DNA of 64,000 nucleotides from Peptococcaceae bacterium UBA5767 (GCA_002418765.1 DIET01000038.1:39504-103503), one strand, 5' to 3'; positions 35,298 to 45,070 are shown, numbered from the stretch's first letter. Program-made: numbers and translations. Notes: generated by a model from the sequence alone, not told the origin.

Positions 35298-35473
35298 TTG
35301 TAGAGCCTGGCATTGGTTCATGTTTTTTGGTAGCCATGGAACATCAGGGTATGCATAACGTCTACAGGATACAGAGCGTAGTGACACAGGAGGAGCGGAC
35401 ACGAGGTAAGGAAATCGAATGATGCTATTTGTGGGGAGGTAAATGGATAATCAATCCAGCAGGAGGTGGAATC

Positions 35474-37705
35474 ATGAGGAGAATATTGTTGTGTTTGCTA
35501 GTCGCCATGCTGATCATTGCCGTAGGTGCTGCGTCAACAAAGGACATCCAGGTGGAGCTGGATGGTACAGCGATTGAATTTGATGTGCAGCCGATCCTGA
35601 AGGATGGCAGAGTTTTGGTTCCGTTTCGTAAAATATTTGAAGAATTGGGGCTACGGGTGGATTGGAACAATGAGTTAAAAATCGCCTCTGCTTATACGGT
35701 GGGTGATACACTTTCCATCAAGCTGGGTAGTGACTTTGCCAGTATCAATGGTGAGATGATCGAGCTGGACGTCCCAGCTGGTATTCGTGACGGACATATG
35801 TTGGTTCCACTACGATTCATTTCTGAATCCTTCCAAAATCAGGTAAATTGGGATGCCGCTGCTAGGATGGTTCGAATTGAATCAGGAGAGGGACCCATCA
35901 ACAGTCAAGAGGCACTGCCTGTTGTAGGTAGTTATGAAAAGTTGATGTCCATATGGGAATATGCAAGCAAAGACAAGTCCAATACTTTCTTCAAGACTGA
36001 TCTCGGTATGGATATGCCTGTAGAGGCACCAACTTCTGCAGAAACCAATGGTTCATCCGAATTGACCGATTATTCGGGGACCAATGTACAGGTCGGTGGT
36101 GTTGACGAAGCGGATATTGTGAAAACGGATGGTGAGTACTTATACCATATCAGAGAAGGAAGCCATCAGATTGCCATCTCAGAAGTGGACGGAGATGATA
36201 TCGCGTTACGCAGTACGTTGGAATGGGATGAGGGTTTCGATGCCAGAGAAATGTACTATGTCAATGATATGCTGGTGGTGATCGGCACGACCAACATGCC
36301 GTACTTTCATTTTGCTGATCCGGTCGTGATGCCAGAGAGTGCCATGATGCCCTATGGCGGTTCTTCCCTTAAGGTTATTATCTATGATTTGGAAGACAGA
36401 ATGAATCCTCGAGAAGAGAGGACCATCGAGCTGAAAGGTACCTATGTTGCTTCGCGATTGGTTGGCGAAGATTTCTATTTGGTTGCCAATCAGTATTTTT
36501 ATCCAAGTTTTTACACAGAGTCGGAGGATCTGAAACCTCTCATTTATGATAGCAATGAGGGCGGGGGACGTACGATTGGATATGATGAGATTCGGTATTT
36601 TCCTGGTAGCGTCGAGAACAATTTCCTTATTACCTTGGGTTTGGATTTAAGTTTACCGGATGATGAAGTGGATGTAGACGTATATCTTGGTTCTGGACAG
36701 AACATTTATGTCTCTCATCAGAATATGTATGTGGCATCTACCAGTTACGATTATCGTATTGACTTTGAAAAGGAAGGCACAGACGAATTCTTTTATCCAG
36801 TTTATGATGTAAGTACGAACATATTCAAGTTTACACTTGATGGAGGGAATATATCTTATGATCACAAAGGCAAAGTTCCCGGAACGATTTTAAACCAATT
36901 CTCTATGGATGAGTATATGAACGATTTTCGTATCGCTACCACCACAGGAGATTCTTGGCGTATGGATGAAGGCACATCAAAGAACAACGTATTTGTTTTG
37001 GACGAAAATATGGAGATCCTTGGTCGGTTAGAAGGTCTGGCCCCGACAGAACGGATTTATGCCGTGCGTTTTATGGGTAATAGGGCCTATATGGTAACAT
37101 TCCGTCAGGTGGATCCCTTTTATGCCATTGATTTGTCTGATAACAAGAATCCCGCTGTTCTGGGTTATCTGAAAATACCTGGATTCAGTGATTACCTGCA
37201 TCCGTATGATGAAAACCATATCATTGGATTCGGTAAGGAGACAGAAGAGACCAAGTTCGGGATTACTATGGCTGGAATGAAGATTGGTTTATTTGATGTT
37301 ACGGATGTTGAAAATCCCATTGAGGAGGACAAAGTGATTATTGGCGCTGAGGGCACCTATTCGGAATTATTGGATAACCATAAGGCACTTTTGTTTTCTA
37401 AGGAGAAATCGTTGCTGGCTTTTCCCATCACTGTCATGGAGAAGGATTTAGACAACTGGTCTAGATTTGCATTCCAAGGGGTCTATGTTTACAGTATTGA
37501 CCCGCTTCAGGGATTTGAGCTTCGAGGCAAGATTACACATTTAAGTAGCTTGGATTACAGCATGGCGGGAGATTATTGGTACAACAGTGATAAAAATATC
37601 CGAAGGATTGTGTTTATCGATGATTATTTTTATACCTTGTCGGATTATCAAGTTCAGGCCCATGATATAGATGATGTATCCTTGCAAGGAATGATGAAGT
37701 ACTAA
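35474..37705 (+). CDS. Secreted beta-propeller protein with copper-amine-oxidase-like N-domain
   Basis: A 743-residue exported protein. Residues 1-20 are a signal peptide (RRILLCLLVAML), about 25-130 form a copper-amine-oxidase N-terminal-like domain (LKDGRVLVPFRKIFEELG and IRDGHMLVPLRFISE repeats), which in Firmicutes usually serves as a cell-surface module. From about 200 (NVQVGGVDEADIVKTDG) the rest is a C-terminal propeller distantly related to WD40 repeats. No enzyme motif is visible. ATG 35474 has AGGAGGTGG; the 176 bases before it hold no other gene. Confidence 0.85.
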   Translation: MRRILLCLLVAMLIIAVGAASTKDIQVELDGTAIEFDVQPILKDGRVLVPFRKIFEELGLRVDWNNELKIASAYTVGDTLSIKLGSDFASINGEMIELDVPAGIRDGHMLVPLRFISESFQNQVNWDAAARMVRIESGEGPINSQEALPVVGSYEKLMSIWEYASKDKSNTFFKTDLGMDMPVEAPTSAETNGSSELTDYSGTNVQVGGVDEADIVKTDGEYLYHIREGSHQIAISEVDGDDIALRSTLEWDEGFDAREMYYVNDMLVVIGTTNMPYFHFADPVVMPESAMMPYGGSSLKVIIYDLEDRMNPREERTIELKGTYVASRLVGEDFYLVANQYFYPSFYTESEDLKPLIYDSNEGGGRTIGYDEIRYFPGSVENNFLITLGLDLSLPDDEVDVDVYLGSGQNIYVSHQNMYVASTSYDYRIDFEKEGTDEFFYPVYDVSTNIFKFTLDGGNISYDHKGKVPGTILNQFSMDEYMNDFRIATTTGDSWRMDEGTSKNNVFVLDENMEILGRLEGLAPTERIYAVRFMGNRAYMVTFRQVDPFYAIDLSDNKNPAVLGYLKIPGFSDYLHPYDENHIIGFGKETEETKFGITMAGMKIGLFDVTDVENPIEEDKVIIGAEGTYSELLDNHKALLFSKEKSLLAFPITVMEKDLDNWSRFAFQGVYVYSIDPLQGFELRGKITHLSSLDYSMAGDYWYNSDKNIRRIVFIDDYFYTLSDYQVQAHDIDDVSLQGMMKY

Positions 37706-37731
37706 TAATTAAGTTCCTGTATTATGCTGAA

Positions 37732-37755
37732 GAAGCGGTGCTCCTGCACCGCTTC
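37732..37755 (+). terminator. Terminator-like hairpin after the propeller gene
   Basis: Stem GAAGCGGTG / CACCGCTTC with loop CTCCTG; the following sequence is only weakly T-rich. Confidence 0.5.
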
Positions 37756-37839
37756 ATTATGGTTGAAGCAACTTTTTGTGGAATAGAAAACAGGGAATGC
37801 CATAATATGCACTATTTTTCACAAATGAGTTCAATTCTC

Positions 37840-37868
37840 TTGAAAGTTGAGAGATACTATGGTATGAT
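37840..37868 (+). promoter_or_regulatory. Promoter of the FNT channel gene
   Basis: -35 TTGAAA (37840-37845), 17-base spacer, -10 TATGAT (37863-37868), 45 bases before the start codon. Confidence 0.7.
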
Positions 37869-37913
37869 GCGCTAGAGAAAAAATTCACATATAACAAAAG
37901 GAATAGGTAGAAT

Positions 37914-38798
37914 ATGGCAATTAAATTGGGTATAGACTTGTTATCTCCTTGTGAAATCACAAAAAAGGCTGATGCAGTAGGGGAGAAAAAAGGAAAAGAA
38001 CGTGGCATGGTACTGCTGGTATTGGCCATTTTGGCTGGGATATTCATAGGATTGGCTTCGGAATTTAGTATCATGGCAACCTATGATACAGGATTGCGCG
38101 ATAGTTTGACCAAACTGATTGGAGGATTCGTCTTTTCTTTGGGGTTGGTATTGGTACTGATTGCCGGGGCAGAGCTATTCACAGGCAATACTTTGCTGGT
38201 TATTTCATGCTTGACTGGAAAAATTACATTGAAACAGCTTTTGCGAAACTGGTCCATCGTGTATGTTGGTAATTTTATTGGATCCATTATCTTGATTTTT
38301 TTGGTATATTTTGCTCAGCCTTGGGCTGGGGGGAAAGACATGTTTGCCTACCACGCCATCAATATTGCCGCGGCAAAGGTAAATATGAGTGTGGTCACCG
38401 TTTTTTTTCGTGGCATTCTCGCCAATATGTTGGTTGTTTTGGCAGTGTGGCTTAGTTACAGTGGCAGGACGCTGATTGATAAAATTGTTGCGGTTCTATT
38501 CCCGATTACTGCGTTTGTCTCATCTGGATTTGAACATTCTATCGCCAATATGTTTTTCATCCCTTTTGGGATTCTTTTAAAGAATTCACCTGTTATCTTG
38601 GAAGGGTTTGCAGCAGCTTATCCTCAAGTAGATTTAACCAACCTGACTGCGAGTGGCTTTATTGCCAATAACCTTATTGCTTCAACCCTTGGCAATATTG
38701 TGGGGGGTGTATGTTTTATTGGTGCACTATATTGGTATGTTCACATTGCTTGTCCCAGAACCAATAGAAAACTCCTGCATGAAAAAGAAGGAGCCTAA
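37914..38798 (+). CDS. Formate/nitrite transporter (FNT) family channel
   Basis: A 294-residue pentameric channel subunit for small monovalent anions. Six hydrophobic helices are visible; the family signatures AGAELFTGNT (omega-loop/helix 2 region) and GFEHSIANMFFIP (with the conserved pore histidine) are intact. Formate, nitrite, hydrosulfide or acetate could be the substrate; no pyruvate-formate lyase or nitrite reductase gene is adjacent to decide. It has its own promoter and a terminator-like hairpin, so it is monocistronic. Confidence 0.92.
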   Translation: MAIKLGIDLLSPCEITKKADAVGEKKGKERGMVLLVLAILAGIFIGLASEFSIMATYDTGLRDSLTKLIGGFVFSLGLVLVLIAGAELFTGNTLLVISCLTGKITLKQLLRNWSIVYVGNFIGSIILIFLVYFAQPWAGGKDMFAYHAINIAAAKVNMSVVTVFFRGILANMLVVLAVWLSYSGRTLIDKIVAVLFPITAFVSSGFEHSIANMFFIPFGILLKNSPVILEGFAAAYPQVDLTNLTASGFIANNLIASTLGNIVGGVCFIGALYWYVHIACPRTNRKLLHEKEGA

Positions 38799-38864
38799 AG
38801 TGGAAGTATCCATGTCAATGAGAGAGAGATTAATATTATTACATTGTTACATATAGGATGACGC

Positions 38865-38912
38865 AAAGAGACAAAATGGCTAATATATAGGTCAATTTGC
38901 CTCTTTTTTTTA
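38865..38912 (+). terminator. Rho-independent terminator after the FNT gene
   Basis: Stem AAAGAG-a-CAAA / TTTG-c-CTCTTT with one mismatch and a long loop, followed by eight T. Confidence 0.7.
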
Positions 38913-38971
38913 TGAATATGAAAAAAAAACTGGATATATTGTCAATAATAAGGCAAAATAGTCATAGACAA

Positions 38972-38985
38972 TGTAAACGCTTACA
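38972..38985. promoter_or_regulatory. LacI/CcpA-type operator before the BMP transporter operon
   Basis: TGTAAACGCTTACA, a near-perfect palindrome (TGTAA-N4-TTACA) that also fits the cre consensus TGWNANCGNTNWCA. It lies 42 bases before the TTG start of the ATPase gene. The same half-sites with the same spacing recur at 46169 and 46257, beside the lacI-type gene. Confidence 0.75.
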
Positions 38986-39026
38986 AAAGCATAAGAGAAC
39001 AAATGATAGATAGAGGGGGGATCGTA

Positions 39027-40547
39027 TTGAATGTAATCGAGCTGAACAATATCTGTAAAGCTTTTGGTGACAACCATGCCAATCAAAATGTTTGTTTCAA
39101 CCTCAAAAAAGGTGAGATTCATGCGTTGTTGGGTGAGAATGGTGCTGGGAAAAGTACTTTGATGAACGTGCTTTATGGCCTGTATAGCTGTGATTCAGGC
39201 GATATTGTCATCAATGGAGATGTAGTTGAAGTAGAAAATCCCAGGAAAGCCATTGAGCATGGGGTTGGAATGGTTCACCAGCACTTTATGTTGGTTCCGC
39301 AGCTGACTGTGACGCAGAATATCTTTTTGGGTATGAAGGAAGCTGGTCTATTTCTGAAAATGAATGAACTGGAAGCCAAGGTGAATCATCTGAATGAGAG
39401 TTTTGGCTTTAATGTGGATCCTCATGCGGTAATCTGGCAGCTTCCTGTTGGGGTGCAGCAAAAGGTTGAGATCTTGAAGGCATTGATGCGAGAAGCCAGA
39501 ATCTTAATTTTGGATGAACCTACGGCTGTTTTGACACCCAATGAAGTCGAGGAACTCTTTAAATCCATCCAGAAACTGACGGAGAGTGGTTATTCAATTA
39601 TTCTCATCACGCATAAAATGGAGGAAGTTCTCGATTATTGCGATCGGGTAACGGTAATGCGTGAAGGAAAAGTCGTGTCTACCATGCTGGTGTCGGAAAC
39701 GAACCATGATATTTTGGCCAAAGCCATGGTAGGTAGAGATGTTTGTCTGGACCGGATCATTGAACCACAAGACAGAGGTGAAGTTCTGTTGAAGTTGGAA
39801 AATATTACTGTGAAAAACGACAAATGTCTTGTTGCTGTAAACAACGTGAGTTTGGATGTGGGCAGAGGAGAAATATTGGGTATAGCCGGTGTTGATGGGA
39901 ATGGTCAGCTTGAACTTGGTGAGGCTGTGGTTGGCCTGCGTAAGATTGAAAATGGGAAAATGTTTCTCATGGGACAAGATACCACCAATGCTGTTCCACG
40001 TGTGATGATGGATTTGGGCATGGCGCATATTCCTGATGATCGTCATAAAAAAGGATTGGTTTTGGATTTTACCGTTAAGGAAAATTTGATCTTGGGTTCA
40101 CAACGTGATGCCAAATATCATCAAGGTTTGATGATGAATTACAACAAAGTGGAACAAGAAGCCAAAAAAATGGTAGAAGAGTTCGACGTAAGGCCCAGGG
40201 ATATTGAACTAACAGGCGGGATGCTTTCGGGAGGCAATCAGCAGAAGGTCATCTTGGCGCGGGAAGTTTCAAGAAATCCTGAGGTCATGATTGCTTTACA
40301 ACCTACAAGAGGTTTGGACATCGGAGCTATAGAGTTTGTTCGAGGAAAGTTGATTGAAGAACGAAAGAACAACAAGGCCATTTTGTTGGTATCGACGGAT
40401 CTGGATGAGATTCTTACACTGAGCGACCGAATCGCCATTATGTACAAAGGTGAAATTATCGGTATGGTATCTCCAGACACACCTGTGGAAGAAATTGGAT
40501 TGCTGATGGGTGGGGTAAAAAAACGCACTAGTAAAGGGGTGGCCTGA
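39027..40547 (+). CDS. BMP-type (nucleoside) ABC transporter, duplicated ATP-binding subunit
   Basis: A 506-residue ATPase with two nucleotide-binding halves, as in nucleoside and sugar importers of the NupO/YufO group. The first half has GENGAGKST and ILILDEPTAVLTP; the second has a degenerate Walker A (GVDGNGQLELG) and signature MLSGGNQQKVILARE, with QPTRGLDIGA in place of a canonical Walker B glutamate region. The start is TTG 39027, preceded by AGAGGGGGG; ATG 39003 is in frame but lies before that site. It is the first gene of a four-gene operon with two permeases and a BMP lipoprotein. Confidence 0.93.
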   Translation: MNVIELNNICKAFGDNHANQNVCFNLKKGEIHALLGENGAGKSTLMNVLYGLYSCDSGDIVINGDVVEVENPRKAIEHGVGMVHQHFMLVPQLTVTQNIFLGMKEAGLFLKMNELEAKVNHLNESFGFNVDPHAVIWQLPVGVQQKVEILKALMREARILILDEPTAVLTPNEVEELFKSIQKLTESGYSIILITHKMEEVLDYCDRVTVMREGKVVSTMLVSETNHDILAKAMVGRDVCLDRIIEPQDRGEVLLKLENITVKNDKCLVAVNNVSLDVGRGEILGIAGVDGNGQLELGEAVVGLRKIENGKMFLMGQDTTNAVPRVMMDLGMAHIPDDRHKKGLVLDFTVKENLILGSQRDAKYHQGLMMNYNKVEQEAKKMVEEFDVRPRDIELTGGMLSGGNQQKVILAREVSRNPEVMIALQPTRGLDIGAIEFVRGKLIEERKNNKAILLVSTDLDEILTLSDRIAIMYKGEIIGMVSPDTPVEEIGLLMGGVKKRTSKGVA

Positions 40548-41623
40548 TGAAAGAGAAGTTGATATCCCTTATACGGCCATTGATTGCCATTGTCATTTCA
40601 CTGATATTGGGAGCACTCATTCTCTTTATAGCAGGTTATGATGTCGCTGATGCATTTGGAGCCATTTGGAACGCTTCTTTTCGTAATCTTAGAACGATCA
40701 CCACCACGTTCAATAAATCATCACCGTTATTGTTTGTAGGTTTGGCTGTGGCAATCTCATTTAGAGGCAATGTGTTCAACATTGGAGCGGAAGGCCAGTT
40801 GCTTATGGGGGCAGTGTTTGCTACCCTCGTCGGGTTGTATTTTACAGCACTGCCGGGTTTTTTACTGATTTTCTTGATGCTGCTGGCGGGAACCATCGGT
40901 GGAGCCTTATGGGCTTTTATCCCTGGTTATCTCAAAGCAAAGTACGATGTGAGCGAAGTAATCACCACCATCATGTTTAATTACATAGCCTTAAACTTTA
41001 TTGGGTATTTGGTAAGAGGCCCTATTCGGGATACAACACAAGCAGAGCCGCAATCATTTTCCATTGCAAGACAAGGTTTTTTGCCTGAAATGATTCCAGG
41101 GACACCACTGCATTTTGGCTATTTACTGGGAGTTGTTTTGGCCGTTGTGTTGTTTTATATGCTTTTTAAAACCTATGTGGGCTATGAGGTTCGGGCGGTT
41201 GGCCTTAACAAAGATGCGGCCAAAGTAGCTGGTGTAAATGTACGAAAAACCATAGTAGGAACCATGCTCATATCGGGGGCACTGGCAGGACTGGGTGGAG
41301 CTATTGAGTTGGCCAATATCCATTATCTATTGGAAGGGATTTCTCCAGGCTATGGTTTTACAGGGATTGCTGTGGCCATTTTGGCCAATTCCAATCCAAT
41401 TGGAGTCGTATTCAGCTCATTTTTGTTTGGCTTTTTGAATGCAGGAGCAACCTCCATGCAGCGATCTGCCGGAGTTTCAGCCTCTTTTGTGCAAATATTC
41501 CAGGGCATTATGATCATTGCCATTGCGCTGGCGACTGTGGCTAAAAAAAGTTTGACCAAAAAGATTGAAAAAAAATTGGATGTCAAACCCCATGTGCAAG
41601 TGATTGAGGAGGTGAAACAGTGA
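40547..41623 (+). CDS. BMP-type ABC transporter permease 1
   Basis: A 358-residue inner-membrane subunit of the BPD_transp_2 family, with about ten hydrophobic helices. FRGNVFNIGAEGQLLMGA is the conserved family block, and VRAVGLNKDAAKVAGVNV the coupling-type cytoplasmic loop. The start codon overlaps the ATPase stop, and the end overlaps permease 2 by four bases, so subunit amounts are coupled. Confidence 0.92.
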   Translation: MKEKLISLIRPLIAIVISLILGALILFIAGYDVADAFGAIWNASFRNLRTITTTFNKSSPLLFVGLAVAISFRGNVFNIGAEGQLLMGAVFATLVGLYFTALPGFLLIFLMLLAGTIGGALWAFIPGYLKAKYDVSEVITTIMFNYIALNFIGYLVRGPIRDTTQAEPQSFSIARQGFLPEMIPGTPLHFGYLLGVVLAVVLFYMLFKTYVGYEVRAVGLNKDAAKVAGVNVRKTIVGTMLISGALAGLGGAIELANIHYLLEGISPGYGFTGIAVAILANSNPIGVVFSSFLFGFLNAGATSMQRSAGVSASFVQIFQGIMIIAIALATVAKKSLTKKIEKKLDVKPHVQVIEEVKQ

Positions 41624-42558
41624 TGGATGCTTTACAGATTACGAATTTCTTAGCCTCTTCCGTACGGATGGCCGCACCTCTATTGCTTGCTTCTCTAGGT
41701 TTGGTTATTTCTGAACGAGCTGGTCTGATTAATATTGGTGTAGAAGGCATTATGCTAATGTCAGCTTTCGCCGCCTATGCTGGATCTAAGATTGCCGGTG
41801 GTTATTGGTACGGACTTATGGTAGCCATGTTGGTGTCGATTGTGATTATTTCCATATTTGCCATCACCACCATCAAATACAAGGCCCAGCAAGTGATTAT
41901 AGGGGCTGCCTTGAATATGTTCTGTGCTGGCTTAAGCAGTTTCTTGTATCGACTTCTTTTCTACAATACAGGACGTTTTGATGATGGCATTGCTGCTGCC
42001 AGTTTTCCCAGGGTAGCCATTCCTGGTTTATCACAGATTCCTATTCTGGGACCTACGTTGTTCAACCATAATGTATTGGTATATTTTTCTTACATTATGG
42101 TGATCGTCTTGTGGGTCGTCATGAACAAGACATCTGTGGGATTGAAGATTATTGCTGCTGGAGAACACCCCAAGGCTGCAGACAGTCTGGGTATCAATGT
42201 TTTAAAAGTTAGATATTTGGCCACTATTTTTTCTGGAATCATGATGGGTATGGCAGGGGCTTACTTGTCTATCGCTCAAGCCTCGTCGTTTGGCGAAGAC
42301 ATGACCGCTGGACGTGGGTTTATTGCCATGGCCGTTGTGATTTTAGGAAAATGGAGTCCAATTGGATCGATGTTGGGAGCGTTGTTCTTTGGTGCTGCTA
42401 CAGCTTTGCAACTGCTGTTTCAGATCACTGGAATCGAAATTCCCAGAAATATCATCATGATGATCCCGTATATTGCCACTGTTGTCGCCGTGCTTGCTGT
42501 CAGCCAAAATAAGGTAGGAGCACCTCGTGCTTTAGGCGTACCTTATGAGAAATCCTGA
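41620..42558 (+). CDS. BMP-type ABC transporter permease 2
   Basis: A 312-residue paralogous permease with LVISERAGLINIGVEGIMLM, the same block as in permease 1, and AGEHPKAADSLGINV as the matching cytoplasmic loop. Starts at GTG 41620 or ATG 41623, after TTGAGGAGGTG. The pair of unequal permeases is typical of the nucleoside (NupPQ-like) importers. Confidence 0.92.
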   Translation: MMDALQITNFLASSVRMAAPLLLASLGLVISERAGLINIGVEGIMLMSAFAAYAGSKIAGGYWYGLMVAMLVSIVIISIFAITTIKYKAQQVIIGAALNMFCAGLSSFLYRLLFYNTGRFDDGIAAASFPRVAIPGLSQIPILGPTLFNHNVLVYFSYIMVIVLWVVMNKTSVGLKIIAAGEHPKAADSLGINVLKVRYLATIFSGIMMGMAGAYLSIAQASSFGEDMTAGRGFIAMAVVILGKWSPIGSMLGALFFGAATALQLLFQITGIEIPRNIIMMIPYIATVVAVLAVSQNKVGAPRALGVPYEKS

Positions 42559-42610
42559 TAGAGTTCCAATCTGAAGATTGGCTTTATAAAAATCCTAAGG
42601 AGGATATCGA

Positions 42611-43624
42611 ATGAAAAAGAAAATGTTAGCTATTCTATTGGTTGCCATGATGCTTGCAACTGTAGTGGGTTGTGCTGGTGCAGATGAAGGTGCACAGACT
42701 GTTACAGAACCAGAAGATTTGAAAATGGCGACATTGTTGCCTAGTTCACCTACAGATGGTGGTTGGGGACAAACTGGAGCCAATGCCATCAATACTGCCA
42801 AAGAGTATTTTAACTGTGAAGCAGTCATTGTTGAGGCTGGCACTGCTGACCTGATGAAAACAGAAGCTACGGCTCTTGCTGAAGAAGGTTTCCATATCAT
42901 TATCGGTCATGGTGGTCAATATGCAGCTCCTTTTGCAGAAATTTCCGGTGACTACCCCAACACCTATTTCTTTACCGCTGGTGGAGATATTGTGACTGAA
43001 AATCAAATGCCTGTGGAGTTCATGGTAGAAGAATTAACTTATATCATGGGTGCTATGGCTGCTCACCTTTCTGAAACTGGTGTCGTAGGCTTGACAGTAG
43101 GTGGTGAGTATCCATCTTATACCAAAACATCCAGAGGCTTCGAATTGGGTGCCAAAGCTACAGATCCAGATATCGAAGTATTGTTTGCTGTAACTCAGGA
43201 TGCCAGTGATATGAATGAAGCCTATGAAATTGCTATGGCTCAAATTGATGCAGGGGCAGACATTATTTGGACCAACGCCAATCAATCTTCCCTGGGCTCT
43301 ATTCAAGCAGCCAAAGAACGTGGCGTAAAGATTTTTGGGATGGTTCAGGACCAAAAAGCTGAAGCTCCTGATTTGGTTATTGCCTCCGTTGTGCAAGATT
43401 TCAATAATTTTGCCATTGCCATTGGCGAAAGATATTTAGCTGGTTCCTTAAGTGGTGAAACAATTAAAATTAGAGCAGGAGAAGACCAAGGTCTTTACTG
43501 GGCATGGAATGATAGTGTAAAAGATACACTTCCTGCCGATGTAGTTGCTCTGTATGATGAGCTTCTTCCCAAGATTCAAAGTGGCGAAATCTATGTTCCC
43601 AGTGAAACCGAAGGCTGGAACTAA
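42611..43624 (+). CDS. BMP-family (PnrA-like) substrate-binding lipoprotein
   Basis: A 337-residue extracellular binding protein. The signal peptide ends in the lipobox ATVVGC with Cys21. The mature part has the family motif PTDGGWGQ, IIGHGGQY, SVVQDFNNFAIAIG and LYWAWND. Characterised relatives bind purine or pyrimidine nucleosides, so the operon probably imports nucleosides; the precise ligand is unknown. Fifty-two bases separate it from permease 2, and a strong terminator follows. The neighbouring deoxyribonucleotidase-like gene fits a nucleoside theme. Confidence 0.92.
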   Translation: MKKKMLAILLVAMMLATVVGCAGADEGAQTVTEPEDLKMATLLPSSPTDGGWGQTGANAINTAKEYFNCEAVIVEAGTADLMKTEATALAEEGFHIIIGHGGQYAAPFAEISGDYPNTYFFTAGGDIVTENQMPVEFMVEELTYIMGAMAAHLSETGVVGLTVGGEYPSYTKTSRGFELGAKATDPDIEVLFAVTQDASDMNEAYEIAMAQIDAGADIIWTNANQSSLGSIQAAKERGVKIFGMVQDQKAEAPDLVIASVVQDFNNFAIAIGERYLAGSLSGETIKIRAGEDQGLYWAWNDSVKDTLPADVVALYDELLPKIQSGEIYVPSETEGWN

Positions 43625-43650
43625 GTTCGATCTGCAAGATAAGGTCTGTA

Positions 43651-43680
43651 AAAAAACCTGGTGTAAACCAGGTTTTTTTG
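43651..43680 (+). terminator. Rho-independent terminator of the BMP transporter operon
   Basis: Stem AAAAAACCTGGT / ACCAGGTTTTTT with loop GTAA, continuing into T residues. Confidence 0.92.
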
Positions 43681-43708
43681 TAGGCTGATTTTTCCTTCAC
43701 GAGAATGA

Positions 43709-43717
43709 TGGTATAAT
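43709..43717 (+). promoter_or_regulatory. Extended -10 promoter of the J-domain/BMP gene
   Basis: TGGTATAAT (TGN plus TATAAT), 28 bases before the start codon and after the preceding terminator; no clear -35 box. It indicates separate transcription of the fusion gene. Confidence 0.6.
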
Positions 43718-43744
43718 TATAAGCACCTGGAAAGGGGGGAGAGT

Positions 43745-45070
43745 ATGAACCGGTATGATTTCATAGATTATTACAAAGTTTTGACGGTAGATAGAGATGC
43801 TTCTTCATCTGAAATAGATGAATCGTACCAGCTGCTTAAATTTCGTTACCAGACCAAAAATGTTTTACCGGAGGCTGAAGATGCAAGGGAACGTGAGGAG
43901 CTGATTGATAAAGCATATGAGACGCTTTCTGATCCTGAAATGAGAAATGAATATGATGAAAGATACCGGATTTTTTACGAGCGGTTGGTTGACCGAAAGA
44001 CGGAGATTCCTATTGTAAAAAAAAGAAACAATATCTGGGGTACGATGCTGGTCTATTTATTGGCAACTACGTTGATTGTGACTTTATCCTGGATAGCCTT
44101 GCGAGATGCTTCCAGTGAGGAACCTGTGCTTCAAGAAGAAGGACTTGCTTCTGAAGATGGAGTATTCAAGGTAGCACTGTTGGTCCCCAGTACCATCACG
44201 GATGGAGGCTGGTCACAATCTGCTTATCAAGCACTGTTGCAGATTGAGAAAGAAATGGGAGCTGAAATTGTTTATACGGAAGCATCTACGAAAAATGAGA
44301 TTTACGAACATGCTATTCAATATGGTGAAGAAAACTATGATTTGATTATTGGACATGGATATCAGTATTCGGTTCACTTTAAGGAGATATCACCTCATTA
44401 TAAGGATACTATTTTTTTGACCAATGGGGGGATATACATCAACAATAATTTGAGTGCGGTAGAGGTGCGTTTGGAAGAGGTAACCTATATTGCCGGTGTG
44501 ATTGCGGCCAAATTGACCGATACCAATCGACTGGGTTGTATAGGTGGTGAGGATATTCCTTCTGTGTCCAAGACGTTTGCTAGTTTTGCTTTGGGGGCCA
44601 AAAGTATCAATCCAAATATTGTGGTGGATATTGCCTATATAGGCAATTGGGAGGACCCAAGAGCAGGGTATGAGGAGGCACTTCGAATGATTCGCAATGG
44701 GGCTGATCTCTTGTATGGCAATGCCAATGCAACTGGATTGGGTGTCATTCAGGCTGCAGCAGAGCAAAACATCTATGTATTCGGACAGGACTCTGATCAA
44801 TCGGCGTATGCGCCCGATTATATTGTGGCATCCATGTTTCAGGACACACCCAAGACTTATTTGATGATCGCCAAGCAAATCTTGGAAGGGACGTTTAAAA
44901 ATGGTGAACGCATTATTGTTGGGCTAGAGAATGATCATGTTAAGCTTCTTTGGAATGATCAGGTGAAGAAGACATTGCCTGAAAGCATTGTGGCGCTGGA
45001 AAAAACGTTAAAGATTGAGTTTGACCTGGGCAATATCCTCGTCCCAAGAGAACAGGATATGGAACCATAA
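43745..45070 (+). CDS. Membrane-anchored BMP-family protein with cytosolic degenerate J-domain
   Basis: A 441-residue protein of unusual build. Residues 4-78 read like a DnaJ J-domain (DYYKVLTVDRDASSSEIDESY, then DKAYETLSDPEMRNEYDERY), but the HPD tripeptide is replaced by Q36-T37-K38. KKRNN (92-96) precedes one transmembrane helix (about 97-118), which by the positive-inside rule puts the J-like domain inside and the rest outside. Residues about 138-430 are a complete BMP domain paralogous to the lipoprotein upstream (TDGGWSQ, LIIGHGYQY, VASMFQDTPKTYLMIAKQ, LWND). There is no lipobox. GGGGGGA precedes ATG 43745. It may sense ligand or tether another protein to the transporter (inference). 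Confidence 0.88.
   Translation: MNRYDFIDYYKVLTVDRDASSSEIDESYQLLKFRYQTKNVLPEAEDAREREELIDKAYETLSDPEMRNEYDERYRIFYERLVDRKTEIPIVKKRNNIWGTMLVYLLATTLIVTLSWIALRDASSEEPVLQEEGLASEDGVFKVALLVPSTITDGGWSQSAYQALLQIEKEMGAEIVYTEASTKNEIYEHAIQYGEENYDLIIGHGYQYSVHFKEISPHYKDTIFLTNGGIYINNNLSAVEVRLEEVTYIAGVIAAKLTDTNRLGCIGGEDIPSVSKTFASFALGAKSINPNIVVDIAYIGNWEDPRAGYEEALRMIRNGADLLYGNANATGLGVIQAAAEQNIYVFGQDSDQSAYAPDYIVASMFQDTPKTYLMIAKQILEGTFKNGERIIVGLENDHVKLLWNDQVKKTLPESIVALEKTLKIEFDLGNILVPREQDMEP

Noticed and set aside
38851..38912. GACGCAAAG segment considered as part of a c-di-GMP riboswitch
   Set aside because: The other conserved pieces of the aptamer are missing and the stretch folds as a simple terminator.
43625..43745. 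J-domain/BMP gene considered as an artefact of a frameshift joining two genes
   Set aside because: The frame is continuous, the transmembrane linker is well formed, and the gene has its own promoter and ribosome site after a terminator.
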